Shown piece by piece: positions 30,924 through 39,505 of a stretch of DNA of 64,000 nt (positions are counted from its first letter, which is position 1; each line of letters begins with the position of its first letter). The position numbers and the translations under genes were made by a program. The notes under the pieces are model-generated. The model searched no databases. It was not told the origin of the DNA and worked only from the letters and a program-made list of their open reading frames with translations. The DNA lies in the IMG/VR virus record IMGVR_UViG_3300043411_000610, positions 1 to 64,000 of that record; one strand, 5' to 3'. The stretch is from a virus.

Positions 30924-31087
30924 AAAACCACACTAGATTGACGTTCCCTGGGAACATTGACAGGGGAACGACGGAGAACAATGTCCGACCATATATGGTG
31001 ATATCTTCAACTGATTTTACCCCACAAAATTTCTACACCCTTTCTAAATTACAGAAATATATTTTGACTGGTATAAAGAAGTGCTGA
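30920..31087 (+). CDS. small hypothetical protein, ATGA-coupled
   Basis: 55 residues. The ATG overlaps the stop of the AAA gene (ATGA). First of a chain of micro-ORFs joined mostly in the same way up to 31729. No family recognised. Confidence 0.5.
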   Translation: MKNHTRLTFPGNIDRGTTENNVRPYMVISSTDFTPQNFYTLSKLQKYILTGIKKC

Positions 31088-31090
31088 CGT

Positions 31091-31291
31091 ATGAATTTGA
31101 CTACTATATATCATTATTATGCAATAAGCGGTCATAATCTCAATGGCGGTGATGGAAATTTATCGTCAATGCAACGGTTATATCCGATTATAGATCACAA
31201 ATCCATTAACATTATTGGTGTATCGTCAATTCCGAAGAGTTTTAAGAACTGTAGATTTGGTATGAAAGTTTTGTATAAGGTGCTAAAATGA
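31091..31291 (+). CDS. small hypothetical protein
   Basis: 66 residues, Tyr/Ser/Lys-rich. Separated by 3 nt from the preceding ORF and ATGA-linked to the next. No family recognised. Confidence 0.5.
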   Translation: MNLTTIYHYYAISGHNLNGGDGNLSSMQRLYPIIDHKSINIIGVSSIPKSFKNCRFGMKVLYKVLK

Positions 31292-31494
31292 AGAACACAA
31301 CGACAACTTATTGCAGCGATCATTCTAATCGTTCAGGTGTAGTAAGAAACATCGTCAGTCCAATTTGTATACTAAATTCTAAATTTAAAATTAAAGAAAT
31401 TTTTACTATAAGTAAATTTATAAAATATAACATGACGGGTTTAGCAAAATATGATATAGGAGGTTCATGCATTGGACGGTTGGAATTAAAATGA
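31288..31494 (+). CDS. small hypothetical protein, ATGA-coupled
   Basis: 68 residues, basic, mid-chain of the micro-ORF run, ATGA overlaps on both sides. No family recognised. Confidence 0.45.
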   Translation: MKNTTTTYCSDHSNRSGVVRNIVSPICILNSKFKIKEIFTISKFIKYNMTGLAKYDIGGSCIGRLELK

Positions 31495-31667
31495 GAACGG
31501 AATTTCCGTATGACACTTTGATAAAAAGTGGTCACATGGTTTGTAACCAACCAACACCAACATACGTTATAGTTGATATTTTCAGTATGAAAGCCTTTAT
31601 ATCACCGTCAATACCAAAATTAATAAAAACTCAGTATAACTGGACAGTGAAATGTATAGTCGGATGA
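31491..31667 (+). CDS. small hypothetical protein, ATGA-coupled
   Basis: 58 residues from the ATG at 31491 (an upstream in-frame ATG at 31467 overlaps the previous ORF more). Hydrophobic/beta-rich. ATGA overlaps on both sides. Confidence 0.45.
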   Translation: MRTEFPYDTLIKSGHMVCNQPTPTYVIVDIFSMKAFISPSIPKLIKTQYNWTVKCIVG

Positions 31668-31729
31668 AAGAACAGGGTGTTTCATTAAGTATAATAGCAG
31701 CATCACTAATAGCTTGTGCTAAACAATGA
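31664..31729 (+). CDS. 21-residue micro-ORF with lipobox-like end
   Basis: Sequence M-K-E-Q-G-V-S-L-S-I-I-A-A-S-L-I-A-C-A-K-Q. One hydrophobic helix followed by L-I-A-C, like a lipoprotein signal peptide. Last of the ATGA chain, converging on the methyltransferase at 31737. Very short, so tentative. Confidence 0.35.
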   Translation: MKEQGVSLSIIAASLIACAKQ

Positions 31730-31736
31730 TTTTTCA

Positions 31737-32675
31737 TCATATTGCTAATAATTGTTTAAATATTTCCTCTAATACCGCGACAGTAATAGTGTTACCAAAT
31801 TGTTTAAATGCTATATTATCTTTGTCATGTATAACAAAATCGTCTGGAAATCCTTGTAGTCTTGCACATTCTCTTGGTGTAAACATTCTGATTGTTTTTT
31901 TGTCAGGGGAAATAAATCCATGCCTATCAATTAGATTTTGGCAGAAAATATTACCTGAGTATCGTATTTTCTTATCTCCAAATAATCCATTTTTATTTAC
32001 CTGTTTCACTTCGCCGAAATCTTCTAACAAAGAAAAATTAATCTGCTTATTTAGTGCGATATTTATAATATTAGCTCTACGCAAATCCGAAACAAAATAT
32101 TTTGCGGCAACATCATTCTCTAAAATATCCTTAAAATGAGCGGACTTATTTTCAAAATAAAACTGTATATTAATATTCAAATCTTTTCTAATTCCTACTC
32201 CGAAAATCCTCTCTCTGTGATGAGGAATTCCAAAGTTTTTAGAATTTAATTTAAGTAAATGAAAATCATAATTTTTCTCTATACGCTGCTCTATCATAGA
32301 ATAAAAATCAGAAAACTTTTTATTCAGAAGTCCTTTAACATTCTCAAATATAATATATTTCGGCAACAATTTATCTATAATATCTAATGAATAGTTCACT
32401 AAAATACTTCTCCCATTATTCAAATCCTGCTTTCCCGCCACTGATAAGTCTTGACAAGGGAATCCGAAAACATATAAATCAACATAATCTAATTCATTTA
32501 TGTTTATTTTAGTTATATCATCATACCATTTTTCGCAAGTATGATTAGCTAGATATGTTTGTTTCGCATGTTTATCTATATCGCATGCCCATTTAACTAT
32601 ATGGGGTATTTTAAGATTTTTCAATGCTTGTTCGGGCGCACCGATACCACTGAATGTTGTTCCTATTTTTATCAT
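31737..32675 (-). CDS. DNA cytosine-C5 methyltransferase
   Basis: 312 residues with the C5-MTase motifs: F-S-G-I-G-A near 8-13 (I), G-F-P-C-Q-D-L-S near 72-79 (IV, catalytic Cys), E-N-V-K-G near 112-116 (VI), H-R-E-R-I-F-G-V-G near 152-160 (VIII), and L-Q-G-F-P then F-K-Q-F-G-N-T-I (IX/X). All catalytic parts are present. It methylates cytosine in a short DNA target, probably to evade host restriction. Distal gene of the modification island. Confidence 0.93.
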   Translation of the reverse strand: MIKIGTTFSGIGAPEQALKNLKIPHIVKWACDIDKHAKQTYLANHTCEKWYDDITKININELDYVDLYVFGFPCQDLSVAGKQDLNNGRSILVNYSLDIIDKLLPKYIIFENVKGLLNKKFSDFYSMIEQRIEKNYDFHLLKLNSKNFGIPHHRERIFGVGIRKDLNINIQFYFENKSAHFKDILENDVAAKYFVSDLRRANIINIALNKQINFSLLEDFGEVKQVNKNGLFGDKKIRYSGNIFCQNLIDRHGFISPDKKTIRMFTPRECARLQGFPDDFVIHDKDNIAFKQFGNTITVAVLEEIFKQLLAI

Positions 32676-32685
32676 AATTTTTATT

Positions 32686-33009
32686 TTACCTTTTACACAT
32701 TACCATTGATTCCGAATTTTCGTTCGGAAGAACTTCGATGACGGTCAAAAAATTGAATCTTTTGTTGGTTATGTCTTCTCTAGTATTCTTCCACGAATTA
32801 AGCCCCTGCTTACAACCACAAGAAATATATTTGTTTTTATTATTAGAGTGGACTAAGTTAGAGTTTGATATGAAAAATCTTTTACCGCAACTGCATTCAG
32901 CTTCCCAATATACTCTTTTGACAGACTTTTCCTCGGCATGTTTTATTATCGTGGCATTCCCATAGGTTTGTCCAATTTTGTCTGTTTTCGGTTTTCTTAC
33001 TTTGTGCAT
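32686..33009 (-). CDS. truncated homing-endonuclease-type DNA-binding protein
   Basis: 107 residues. The first half has a zinc knuckle (C-S-C-G ... C-G-C-K). The end repeats the start of the same module (T-N-K-R-F-N-F-L-T-V-I-E-V) but stops at V-M-C-K-R, just where a second C-x-C-G would follow. Such modules occur in AP2/HNH phage endonucleases, so this looks like a fragment. Confidence 0.6.
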   Translation of the reverse strand: MHKVRKPKTDKIGQTYGNATIIKHAEEKSVKRVYWEAECSCGKRFFISNSNLVHSNNKNKYISCGCKQGLNSWKNTREDITNKRFNFLTVIEVLPNENSESMVMCKR

Positions 33010-33014
33010 ATTAT

Positions 33015-33020
33015 TATTTA
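33015..33020 (-). promoter_or_regulatory. T4-late-like promoter element (TAAATA)
   Basis: TGTAAATA element 5 nt before the ATG at 33009. Confidence 0.45.
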
Positions 33021-33087
33021 CACTAAATGAATCTTATATGCACAAAATATTTTCATTTTTCTAGTTGAACTTTATAGGCACGGAGAA

Positions 33088-33891
33088 TCATACTAATTTA
33101 TAATAAAAATATTCACCAACATCAACGCTTTTACCTTTCATCCTACTAAAGCTAGAGTTACCAGAAGATAGGACTTCTCTACCTGTATATTCAATATTTA
33201 TTGCTTCTTCGTTGTCTGTAGAATTGACACCATTGATATTCATAAACCACGAACAAGGAAGTTTATCTATCCAAGACAAAAGGCCGTCAAAGGATATATT
33301 ACCAAAATATAATGCTTTGGTATTAGTATATGGTGGGTCCAAATAAACAACATCTTTATTACCAATTGGAGAAATATTATCAAAAGAACTACAAGTAAAA
33401 TCAATATCCTTTCCCTTCATTAATTCTGAGTAATACGATATAACTTCTTCAACCTTTTTGGGTAGCATTCCTGTTCGTCCAAAATGATGCGACGTATTAA
33501 ATTCGCCCTTTCTATTATATCTAATAGTTCCATTGTAACAGGTTCTAGTTAAAAAATAGAAAATAAGCGGGTCTTTAGTTTTGTTGTAAATCTCCCTTTC
33601 CGTATAAAAGAAATTCGGGTCTTTTTGTAACTTTTCCCATTTATCATTATATGAAAGTATTAGTTCTTGAGGTTTATCTTTAACAGTTGTTAAAATATTG
33701 ATTAAGCTATCGTTTTTATCTGAGAGCTTAAACTTTTTAACATTTGCATTATCTTTTAATAGTTGGAAAAACACCGAGCCTCCTCCCACAAATGGTTCAT
33801 AATAAGTTTCAATTTCCTTTGGAAAATATGATGTGATTTTTGCGGCGATTGGGCGTTTTGAGCCAGTCCACTTAATTAATGGTGTATTCAT
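33088..33891 (-). CDS. Dam-type DNA adenine methyltransferase (D12 class)
   Basis: 267 residues. L-I-K-W-T-G-S-K-R near 5-13 and E-P-F-V-G-G-G-S near 33-40 (SAM site), and Y-L-D-P-P-Y near 187-192 (catalytic DPPY) match the M.DpnII/Dam family, which makes N6-methyladenine, typically at GATC. The recognition site here is not predictable. All motifs intact. Confidence 0.93.
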   Translation of the reverse strand: MNTPLIKWTGSKRPIAAKITSYFPKEIETYYEPFVGGGSVFFQLLKDNANVKKFKLSDKNDSLINILTTVKDKPQELILSYNDKWEKLQKDPNFFYTEREIYNKTKDPLIFYFLTRTCYNGTIRYNRKGEFNTSHHFGRTGMLPKKVEEVISYYSELMKGKDIDFTCSSFDNISPIGNKDVVYLDPPYTNTKALYFGNISFDGLLSWIDKLPCSWFMNINGVNSTDNEEAINIEYTGREVLSSGNSSFSRMKGKSVDVGEYFYYKLV

Positions 33892-33936
33892 TTTGATAAT
33901 TCCTTCTCTTTTTTCTTTCTTTTTGGCTTGAACTAA

Positions 33937-34455
33937 TCATATATCAAATACCTTTCCGAAAACGGAAAACGCTTTATTGAAGTCGTCTTTTCTATTGCCT
34001 AAATAACATAAACAACACGCCATAGGAGCACCTTTTTTATCTTCTGAGCCTTCGTTATAAAACTTTAATCTCGTATCTGATAAAAAACATATTGAAGAAA
34101 AATGTTTGAAAACTATCTCTTTGAAATGCTTGGTATTTGTAGCGACGGGAACTAAGAATATCATTTCCTTTCCATCTTCATATTCCGACAATCCTTTTTC
34201 AAACCAGTTATATAAAGACTTTCCTTCACTTCTTCCGTAAGGGGGATTTATGAAAATATTTTTTCCGTTCCATTTTGAAGTTAAGCCGTCCTTTTCTGGA
34301 TAGACGAAATTTTCTTTCGCCCCAACAAGAGAAAATTCATTAGAACATGGGTCTAAATCAATCTCGCCACCAAAGAATTGCTTAATTGGCGTGATATATT
34401 TTGGTGGCGTATTCCAATCTTTTTTATCAGAATTGTTTTTACGTCCTGCGCTCAT
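33937..34455 (-). CDS. phage N6-adenine DNA methyltransferase (PF05869-like)
   Basis: 172 residues from the ATG at 34455, which overlaps the upstream stop by ATGA (a longer frame reaches 34473). W-N-T-P, then D-L-D-P-C-S-N-E, then F-I-N-P-P-Y-G-R (N-P-P-Y catalytic motif) match the small phage Dam family. Second of three adenine-type enzymes in the island. Confidence 0.9.
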   Translation of the reverse strand: MSAGRKNNSDKKDWNTPPKYITPIKQFFGGEIDLDPCSNEFSLVGAKENFVYPEKDGLTSKWNGKNIFINPPYGRSEGKSLYNWFEKGLSEYEDGKEMIFLVPVATNTKHFKEIVFKHFSSICFLSDTRLKFYNEGSEDKKGAPMACCLCYLGNRKDDFNKAFSVFGKVFDI

Positions 34456-35207
34456 TTTAATCTTTCTAAACAAATATCGTAGTATTCTTTTTCTTTCTCG
34501 ATTCCGATAAATTGGCGGTTTAAGTTTTTAGCTGCAACTAAAGTTGAGCCTGAGCCAGCGCAGTTATCAAGAATTAAATTTTCCTCATTGGAATACGTTT
34601 TAATTAGATATTCTAAAAGTGCGATTGGTTTTTGTGTTGGATGAAACTTATCTTTATCCGTTTTAAATTCTAACGTATTAAATGGAAACCTTTTTGTTGT
34701 ATCCTTTTGTTTGTGCTTATACTTCCCATTTTTATGATTAGCTCCAAAAATTTGTGTGGTTTTTGACTCTTTCGGGATTGTGTATTCTTTCCCGTCCTCC
34801 ATTTGAGGATTATATTTCATAGAAACGTGTTTCGTATCGTTTTTGGGAAATGCTCTAGCATAGGCTTTTGAGAAGACTGATATAATTTCAATATTATTTA
34901 AAGGTTGAAATCCTGCTTGTGGGAAATTTGACTTGGTATCTTTCTTCCAAATCCAATCATACTTAAACATAGAAAGGTTGCTCATTCTCAGTGATGAACT
35001 AAACGGCTCCTTTCCAAATAAAACTATCGCACCATTGTCTTTAATAATTCTATTATATTGCGCCCATAACTCATCAAAAGATATGATTGCATCCCACTTA
35101 CAAACAGTAGTTCCGTAGGGCAAATCACAAATAATTGCGTCAATACTCTTATCGGGAATATCTATCATCAACTCTAAGCAATCACCATGCCAAATTTCTT
35201 GTCTCAC
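34452..35207 (-). CDS. site-specific DNA methyltransferase (N4/N6, beta class)
   Basis: 251 residues. D-L-P-Y-G near 29-33 (motif IV) comes before F-H-P-T-Q-K-P and D-N-C-A-G-S-G-S-T (motif I) near 215-240, the motif order of beta-class amino-methyltransferases. ATGA overlaps on both sides place it in one operon with the LAGLIDADG gene. Confidence 0.92.
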   Translation of the reverse strand: MRQEIWHGDCLELMIDIPDKSIDAIICDLPYGTTVCKWDAIISFDELWAQYNRIIKDNGAIVLFGKEPFSSSLRMSNLSMFKYDWIWKKDTKSNFPQAGFQPLNNIEIISVFSKAYARAFPKNDTKHVSMKYNPQMEDGKEYTIPKESKTTQIFGANHKNGKYKHKQKDTTKRFPFNTLEFKTDKDKFHPTQKPIALLEYLIKTYSNEENLILDNCAGSGSTLVAAKNLNRQFIGIEKEKEYYDICLERLK

Positions 35208-36259
35208 TCCGATTCCTCCTTTTCTTTCTTTTTGCGGTTCTGACTAGAGCGATGACCATCTTGAAATACTCGCTCTTTCTTAAATCCTTTAACTAATTTT
35301 CCATTTCTCATAAAATCCTTTATTTCTATTTCTTCGTCTTTTCCTGCATTTAACAGTTCTCCAAACTTCGCTTTCTTTCGTAACAAACAAGGAACGTTAT
35401 CAGAATAATAAAACATGTCAAATACTTTTTGAAGGTCAGCCAACTTATAATAAACCAACCTACATATCTTTTTATATTCCACAATTTTATCATCCAAATT
35501 AAAAAGCGACGGAATTTTAGAAAGAATATCTTTCGTCCCGAGAAAAACGCATTGTTTATTGTAAGACGATTTTCGTCTTTTATCTTTTGATAAGTGAACA
35601 CAACCATCGCCATCGAATATTCCTCTGATAAAATCTCGCCAATATTCTTGTGGTAATTCTAACGGAAACTTAGCCGTTAAAGTCTTTCTTTCTACTACGC
35701 CCCACTTTTGAACATCTTCAATAATTTTTGGGTCGGAAATTTCTATTTTATATGATTGATTTCCAGATTGCGTTAAACCAGCACCGCATACAGAACCTTC
35801 AAAGTTCATCAAGATTTTAATTGTTTCAAGCAAATCTTGGTCGTTTAACTTTAAGCATAAAAACAAATTACCAGAAGTTTTCTTGGTTAAATATCCGTCA
35901 GACATAAAAACGCCAAGAACATAAGCCATTTCTGGAGTTGGATTGGCAAAGAAATCGGAATTTATTTTACTACGCTGAGATTCCTTAAAACAGTCGGTTG
36001 AACAATATTTTCCGCCGCCACTTTTGTATTCTGATAATCTAACCGTAAATTTTTCACCACAAGTTAAACATTCACAAATCGGGTCTATATTCTTCTTGGG
36101 TCTTCCGCCTTTATTACCACTTGGGGGTTCGCCGTTTTTGATTCTATTATATCTGTCTCTAGCTTTCTTGCGAAGACGTTCCTTATTTTTGTCGTAATAT
36201 TCTTTGGCTCTAATTCTGCCAGCAATCAACATTTCTTCGTATTCTGTATTATTGGTCAT
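35204..36259 (-). CDS. LAGLIDADG homing endonuclease
   Basis: 351 residues. N-terminal basic region and zinc knuckle (C62/C64/C67 and C86/C90), then two LAGLIDADG helices at about 111-122 (Y-V-L-G-V-F-M-S-D-G) and 209-220 (F-I-R-G-I-F-D-G-D-G), so a single-chain enzyme. Free-standing between methyltransferase genes, preceded by a TAAATA element. Confidence 0.93.
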   Translation of the reverse strand: MTNNTEYEEMLIAGRIRAKEYYDKNKERLRKKARDRYNRIKNGEPPSGNKGGRPKKNIDPICECLTCGEKFTVRLSEYKSGGGKYCSTDCFKESQRSKINSDFFANPTPEMAYVLGVFMSDGYLTKKTSGNLFLCLKLNDQDLLETIKILMNFEGSVCGAGLTQSGNQSYKIEISDPKIIEDVQKWGVVERKTLTAKFPLELPQEYWRDFIRGIFDGDGCVHLSKDKRRKSSYNKQCVFLGTKDILSKIPSLFNLDDKIVEYKKICRLVYYKLADLQKVFDMFYYSDNVPCLLRKKAKFGELLNAGKDEEIEIKDFMRNGKLVKGFKKERVFQDGHRSSQNRKKKEKEESE

Positions 36260-36264
36260 ACTTA

Positions 36265-36270
36265 TATTTA
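36265..36270 (-). promoter_or_regulatory. T4-late-like promoter element (TAAATA)
   Basis: TGTAAATA element 5 nt before the ATG at 36259. Confidence 0.5.
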
Positions 36271-36316
36271 CACTTAGAAAGTTGAAAGTTGAAAATTATT
36301 TTCGATTTTTCTAATT

Positions 36317-36838
36317 TTATTTTAGCGGTAAAGATTCTTCCTCAACCTTCTCAATTCTAACTCCATAAGAATTAAAATACGACAATAGATAATTAAAACA
36401 AAATCTTGACAATCTATCTTTATGCTCGATTAAAACAACATCAATTTCTTTCTTTTCAATCAATTCAAATAGTTTTTGTAATTTCTTTCGATTGTCGTTC
36501 ATTCCCGAACCTACTTCGTCAAAAACAGCAACAATAGAATAACCGCGTTTTAGTGCCTCTGTAGTCATTCTACCAACTTGTCTTTCTAAATCACCTTTGG
36601 TCTTCTGTTCGTGCGAGCTAACGCGACAATAGATGCCTACACGCTTACCACTAGACTCTTTAACGGGTTCTACATAAATTCCCGCCAACTTCTCAATATC
36701 TGCTCTATAATAGCGTCTATGACCGCCCTCTGTATGAAATGGTGTTAATTTACCTTCTCGTTCCCAATTTCTAAGAGTTTCATCGGAAACGCCAAGAATG
36801 GATGCAGCATCGCTAATTGATAGAATCTTTTTATTCAT
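36317..36838 (-). CDS. IS607-type serine recombinase (TnpA)
   Basis: 173 residues from the ATG at 36838, overlapping the upstream methyltransferase by 8 nt. MerR-like HTH at about 5-50 (I-S-D-A-A-S-I-L-G-V-S, then G-G-H-R-R-Y), then a serine-recombinase domain with Y-C-R-V-S-S (S74) and H-K-D-R-L-S-R-F. IS607 elements pair this gene with TnpB; none is seen here, so it is solitary or part of a mobile gene cassette. Confidence 0.9.
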   Translation of the reverse strand: MNKKILSISDAASILGVSDETLRNWEREGKLTPFHTEGGHRRYYRADIEKLAGIYVEPVKESSGKRVGIYCRVSSHEQKTKGDLERQVGRMTTEALKRGYSIVAVFDEVGSGMNDNRKKLQKLFELIEKKEIDVVLIEHKDRLSRFCFNYLLSYFNSYGVRIEKVEEESLPLK

Positions 36839-37808
36839 TTTTAAATTTTTGGGGTAAAGAAGAAAAAATATGAGCAATAACATCTACTGTCCAGCCATTA
36901 CCGATACATTTATACCTTTGTGTTTTATTAATATTGTTCGTATAACCATGCGGCAATGTTTGTAATTCTTCGCACTCCTCTGGCGTTAAAGTTCTATATT
37001 GTTCATTTTCAATTACAATGATTCCACCTGTAGCTGACCAACAATTTGAATTACTGGTTAAAGTTGGAGTTTTCTCAATATGGACTTTATCGTTATACCA
37101 ACTATAGACTAAACCCGTTTTGTTGTTTTTTCGTTCGTTGACTCTACTTTTGGCATATTCGGATAGCTCATAATTTTCAATAACTTTGTGCTTTGTGCCC
37201 GGCGATTGCGCCGCCAAAGTGGGATACTTTCTTTCTAAAGGAATAGATTCTGTCATGTATCCGTGTGGTAAACGATATAACACCTTGTCTAAAAATATAT
37301 TTTTATCTGCTGGCGCAGAAACATTCGAGATATTTGTCCAATAAAGCCGTTTTCTATTTTGAGCAGAAACAAGAGAAGAATTTATTTCAATCGGTTGAAC
37401 CCCGAGATCATTGGAAACGATATCCTGATATTCTTTTTTCATCTTTACGTTTTCTAAAAAGAAATATTCAGGTTCAAAATGTTTGACTGCTTTAATAAAT
37501 TCAAAATATAATTTACTTTGAGGGTCTTCAAAATTTAAACCCTTGCCCGCTCTAGAAAAACCCGTGCAAGGTGAGCCACCTACGATAAGGTGAATTTTGG
37601 GTAAGTCCCAAGACTCCCAACCCAATACACTTCCTAGTTGGATAGTGTTTGGATAATTTTTCTCTGCCACCGATATCGCGTGTTTGTCAATCTCACTAGC
37701 AAAATAATTATCTACTTTAATTCCTGCGCGTTGTAACGCGATTTGGCCACACGAAATTCCATCAAACAAACTTAATACGTTAATTCCTTTATTAATCTTT
37801 TTATCCAT
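36831..37808 (-). CDS. DNA cytosine-C5 methyltransferase
   Basis: 325 residues. L-S-L-F-D-G-I-S-C-G near 12-21 (I), G-G-S-P-C-T-G-F-S near 77-85 (IV; Thr where Gln is usual), E-N-V near 119-121 (VI), Q-N-R-K-R-L-Y-W near 150-157 (VIII), C-I-G-N-G-W-T-V-D-V-I (X). Close relative of the broken copy at 44345-45191. Likely active. Confidence 0.92.
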   Translation of the reverse strand: MDKKINKGINVLSLFDGISCGQIALQRAGIKVDNYFASEIDKHAISVAEKNYPNTIQLGSVLGWESWDLPKIHLIVGGSPCTGFSRAGKGLNFEDPQSKLYFEFIKAVKHFEPEYFFLENVKMKKEYQDIVSNDLGVQPIEINSSLVSAQNRKRLYWTNISNVSAPADKNIFLDKVLYRLPHGYMTESIPLERKYPTLAAQSPGTKHKVIENYELSEYAKSRVNERKNNKTGLVYSWYNDKVHIEKTPTLTSNSNCWSATGGIIVIENEQYRTLTPEECEELQTLPHGYTNNINKTQRYKCIGNGWTVDVIAHIFSSLPQKFKNE

Positions 37809-37983
37809 TTTTATCTATCAATCCTTTCTGTTGAAAAAGTCTGAACCATTCGTCATAGATTCGTTGAAATTCTTCGACTGTTGGAACTTCGTCTAATTCA
37901 AACGGAATATCATGGATAACTCCATCATCGGTTTCAAATTCTGTTGTTGTAACTCTTGTAATCATTTTTGGTTGTGCCTTCAT
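37801..37983 (-). CDS. small hypothetical protein
   Basis: 60 residues, acidic. First gene of the modification island, overlapping the methyltransferase by 8 nt. No family recognised. Confidence 0.55.
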   Translation of the reverse strand: MKAQPKMITRVTTTEFETDDGVIHDIPFELDEVPTVEEFQRIYDEWFRLFQQKGLIDKNG

Positions 37984-37987
37984 ATTC

Positions 37988-37995
37988 TATTTATA
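37988..37995 (-). promoter_or_regulatory. consensus T4-type late promoter (TATAAATA)
   Basis: Exact TATAAATA on the minus strand; its TAAATA core ends 4 nt before the ATG at 37983. Confidence 0.65.
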
Positions 37996-38013
37996 CTTAA
38001 AGGTAAACTTTTT

Positions 38014-38049
38014 CTAAAATAAGTCAAACTATTTTTAGACTTATTTAGA
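38014..38049. terminator. hairpin between operons, probable bidirectional terminator
   Basis: AAATAAGTC/GACTTATTT stem (9 bp) with a 12-nt loop and A/T-rich flanks. Confidence 0.5.
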
Positions 38050-38075
38050 TTCTTGAGAATTACAGACTACTGCTG

Positions 38076-38318
38076 TCAACCCCATTCCATCAAAAATTCA
38101 TACATTTCTGCCTGAGATTCCATACCAAGGTCTTCACCGTTCCAGAATACTATGATCGGGCCTCTAAATTTATTGAGAAGGTCCACATAATCGTGCATAA
38201 TATGCTTGCACGCATTTATGTATGACGGTTGTATGTCAATCGAAATCAGGGCCGTATTTGAATTTGATTCGGTTAGATAAAAATGCTGTTTAAAAGATAA
38301 CACTCTGATATTTAACAA
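38076..38318 (-). CDS. hypothetical protein
   Basis: 80 residues. A-L-I-S-I-D-I-Q-P-S-Y near 23-33 resembles the first strand and Asp of isochorismatase-like hydrolases, but the protein is too short to carry the rest of that fold. Overlaps the membrane gene by 7 nt. Confidence 0.5.
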   Translation of the reverse strand: MLNIRVLSFKQHFYLTESNSNTALISIDIQPSYINACKHIMHDYVDLLNKFRGPIIVFWNGEDLGMESQAEMYEFLMEWG

Positions 38319-39442
38319 AAATCCTCTCTATGGAAATAAAAATATAATGCGCCTTGAGATAAAAATAATATGACAATGAAAGTTATCCAGTGGTGAACCT
38401 GGGGTTCAACTGTTAGATATGCGAAATCTTCCGTAAATTCTCTCTTTTTGTAATTGTCCATGATTTCTTTTTCAATCAGAGGAAGGATAGCATCGTCCAA
38501 TTTATTTTGAAGGATTAGTGTCTCAATGTTACGTTTACATATATCGCTTTCACTCCACCCAAAGACTTTACACCAATTTGGTCCTTTACATATAACCAGA
38601 TCATTTTTCTTTCCGCCCATCCATTTAGATTTTTGCCATTCTGCGAGCATGGTATCAGACGAGTCAAATCCAACAAAGATCACATTCAATCTTTTAATTG
38701 GCCCAAGTCTGGCACACATTTCATCCCATTTACGAATAGATAAATGTTTTGGTGCATTGCCAAGTAATCTATTTGATATCCATGCATTCTGATTTCCTGG
38801 ATACTCAAAAACAGCCATTTCTTTTGGAACTTCCAAGAAATTGAAAATGCTGGGAGCAGCTTTGATGCGATTCTCAAAATATTTAACGGATGTAATAGGC
38901 TCTACAAAATCAGATGTTAGGATCGTTAAGTAGTCTTTAGGATCACCTGCAATCATACGCGATGCATGTTCTGATGTAGTGCGGTCCCCTTTAATTGATC
39001 TCTCATTACCAAAAATCTTCACAAAATAATTATACCGGGCTTTGGTGATACTATATGTAGTATCAATGTTAGAATATGCTTCCCAATGTTCAGAATGCCA
39101 TCGAGTGGTGGGTTCCCAATGATCAAATACTTGATAGGAACCACTAACTTTACCATCCGAATCATAGGTGTATTCAGTTCTATAGACCGCATATTCATAA
39201 TATTCCTTCCATGCAGGAAAGAAACGTGCCTGAACGATTTTACCACTCCACGTCTCATAGTCTCCAACTTGTCCGTAGTGAGCCCACATATGGATTGGAA
39301 AGGCGATCAAGAATGCACACCCACTGGCAATTCCCCATTCTTTGAGCGAGACAGAATTGTGACACCCTTTATTGTTGGTGAATAGGAATATAATAAATCC
39401 AATGGTGATCGGTAGAAGACAGAAGATATAGAGTAGATACAT
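38312..39442 (-). CDS. large membrane protein of unknown function
   Basis: 376 residues. Hydrophobic segments at about 2-22, 35-55 and 348-370 flank a soluble domain of about 290 residues rich in aromatic residues, probably on one side of the inner membrane. It follows the LemA gene, with which it may work. No family recognised. Confidence 0.65.
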   Translation of the reverse strand: MYLLYIFCLLPITIGFIIFLFTNNKGCHNSVSLKEWGIASGCAFLIAFPIHMWAHYGQVGDYETWSGKIVQARFFPAWKEYYEYAVYRTEYTYDSDGKVSGSYQVFDHWEPTTRWHSEHWEAYSNIDTTYSITKARYNYFVKIFGNERSIKGDRTTSEHASRMIAGDPKDYLTILTSDFVEPITSVKYFENRIKAAPSIFNFLEVPKEMAVFEYPGNQNAWISNRLLGNAPKHLSIRKWDEMCARLGPIKRLNVIFVGFDSSDTMLAEWQKSKWMGGKKNDLVICKGPNWCKVFGWSESDICKRNIETLILQNKLDDAILPLIEKEIMDNYKKREFTEDFAYLTVEPQVHHWITFIVILFLSQGALYFYFHREDFC

Positions 39443-39452
39443 ATTTTAAAGA

Positions 39453-39485
39453 AAAGCAGTGTAGAATTCAATTCTACACTGCTTT
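39453..39485 (-). terminator. long terminator hairpin after LemA
   Basis: Nearly perfect palindrome (arms AAAGCAGTGTAGAATT/AATTCTACACTGCTTT, one central base) between the LemA stop and the next start. On the minus strand a T-rich stretch follows. Confidence 0.7.
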
Positions 39486-39505
39486 GGTTAAATTGGCAAA
39501 TTATT

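Noticed and set aside
36317-36838. Complete IS607 insertion sequence
   Set aside because: No TnpB gene or clear element ends were found next to the recombinase.
38076-38318. Isochorismatase-like hydrolase
   Set aside because: Only the first strand resembles the family; at 80 residues the catalytic Lys and Cys positions are missing.
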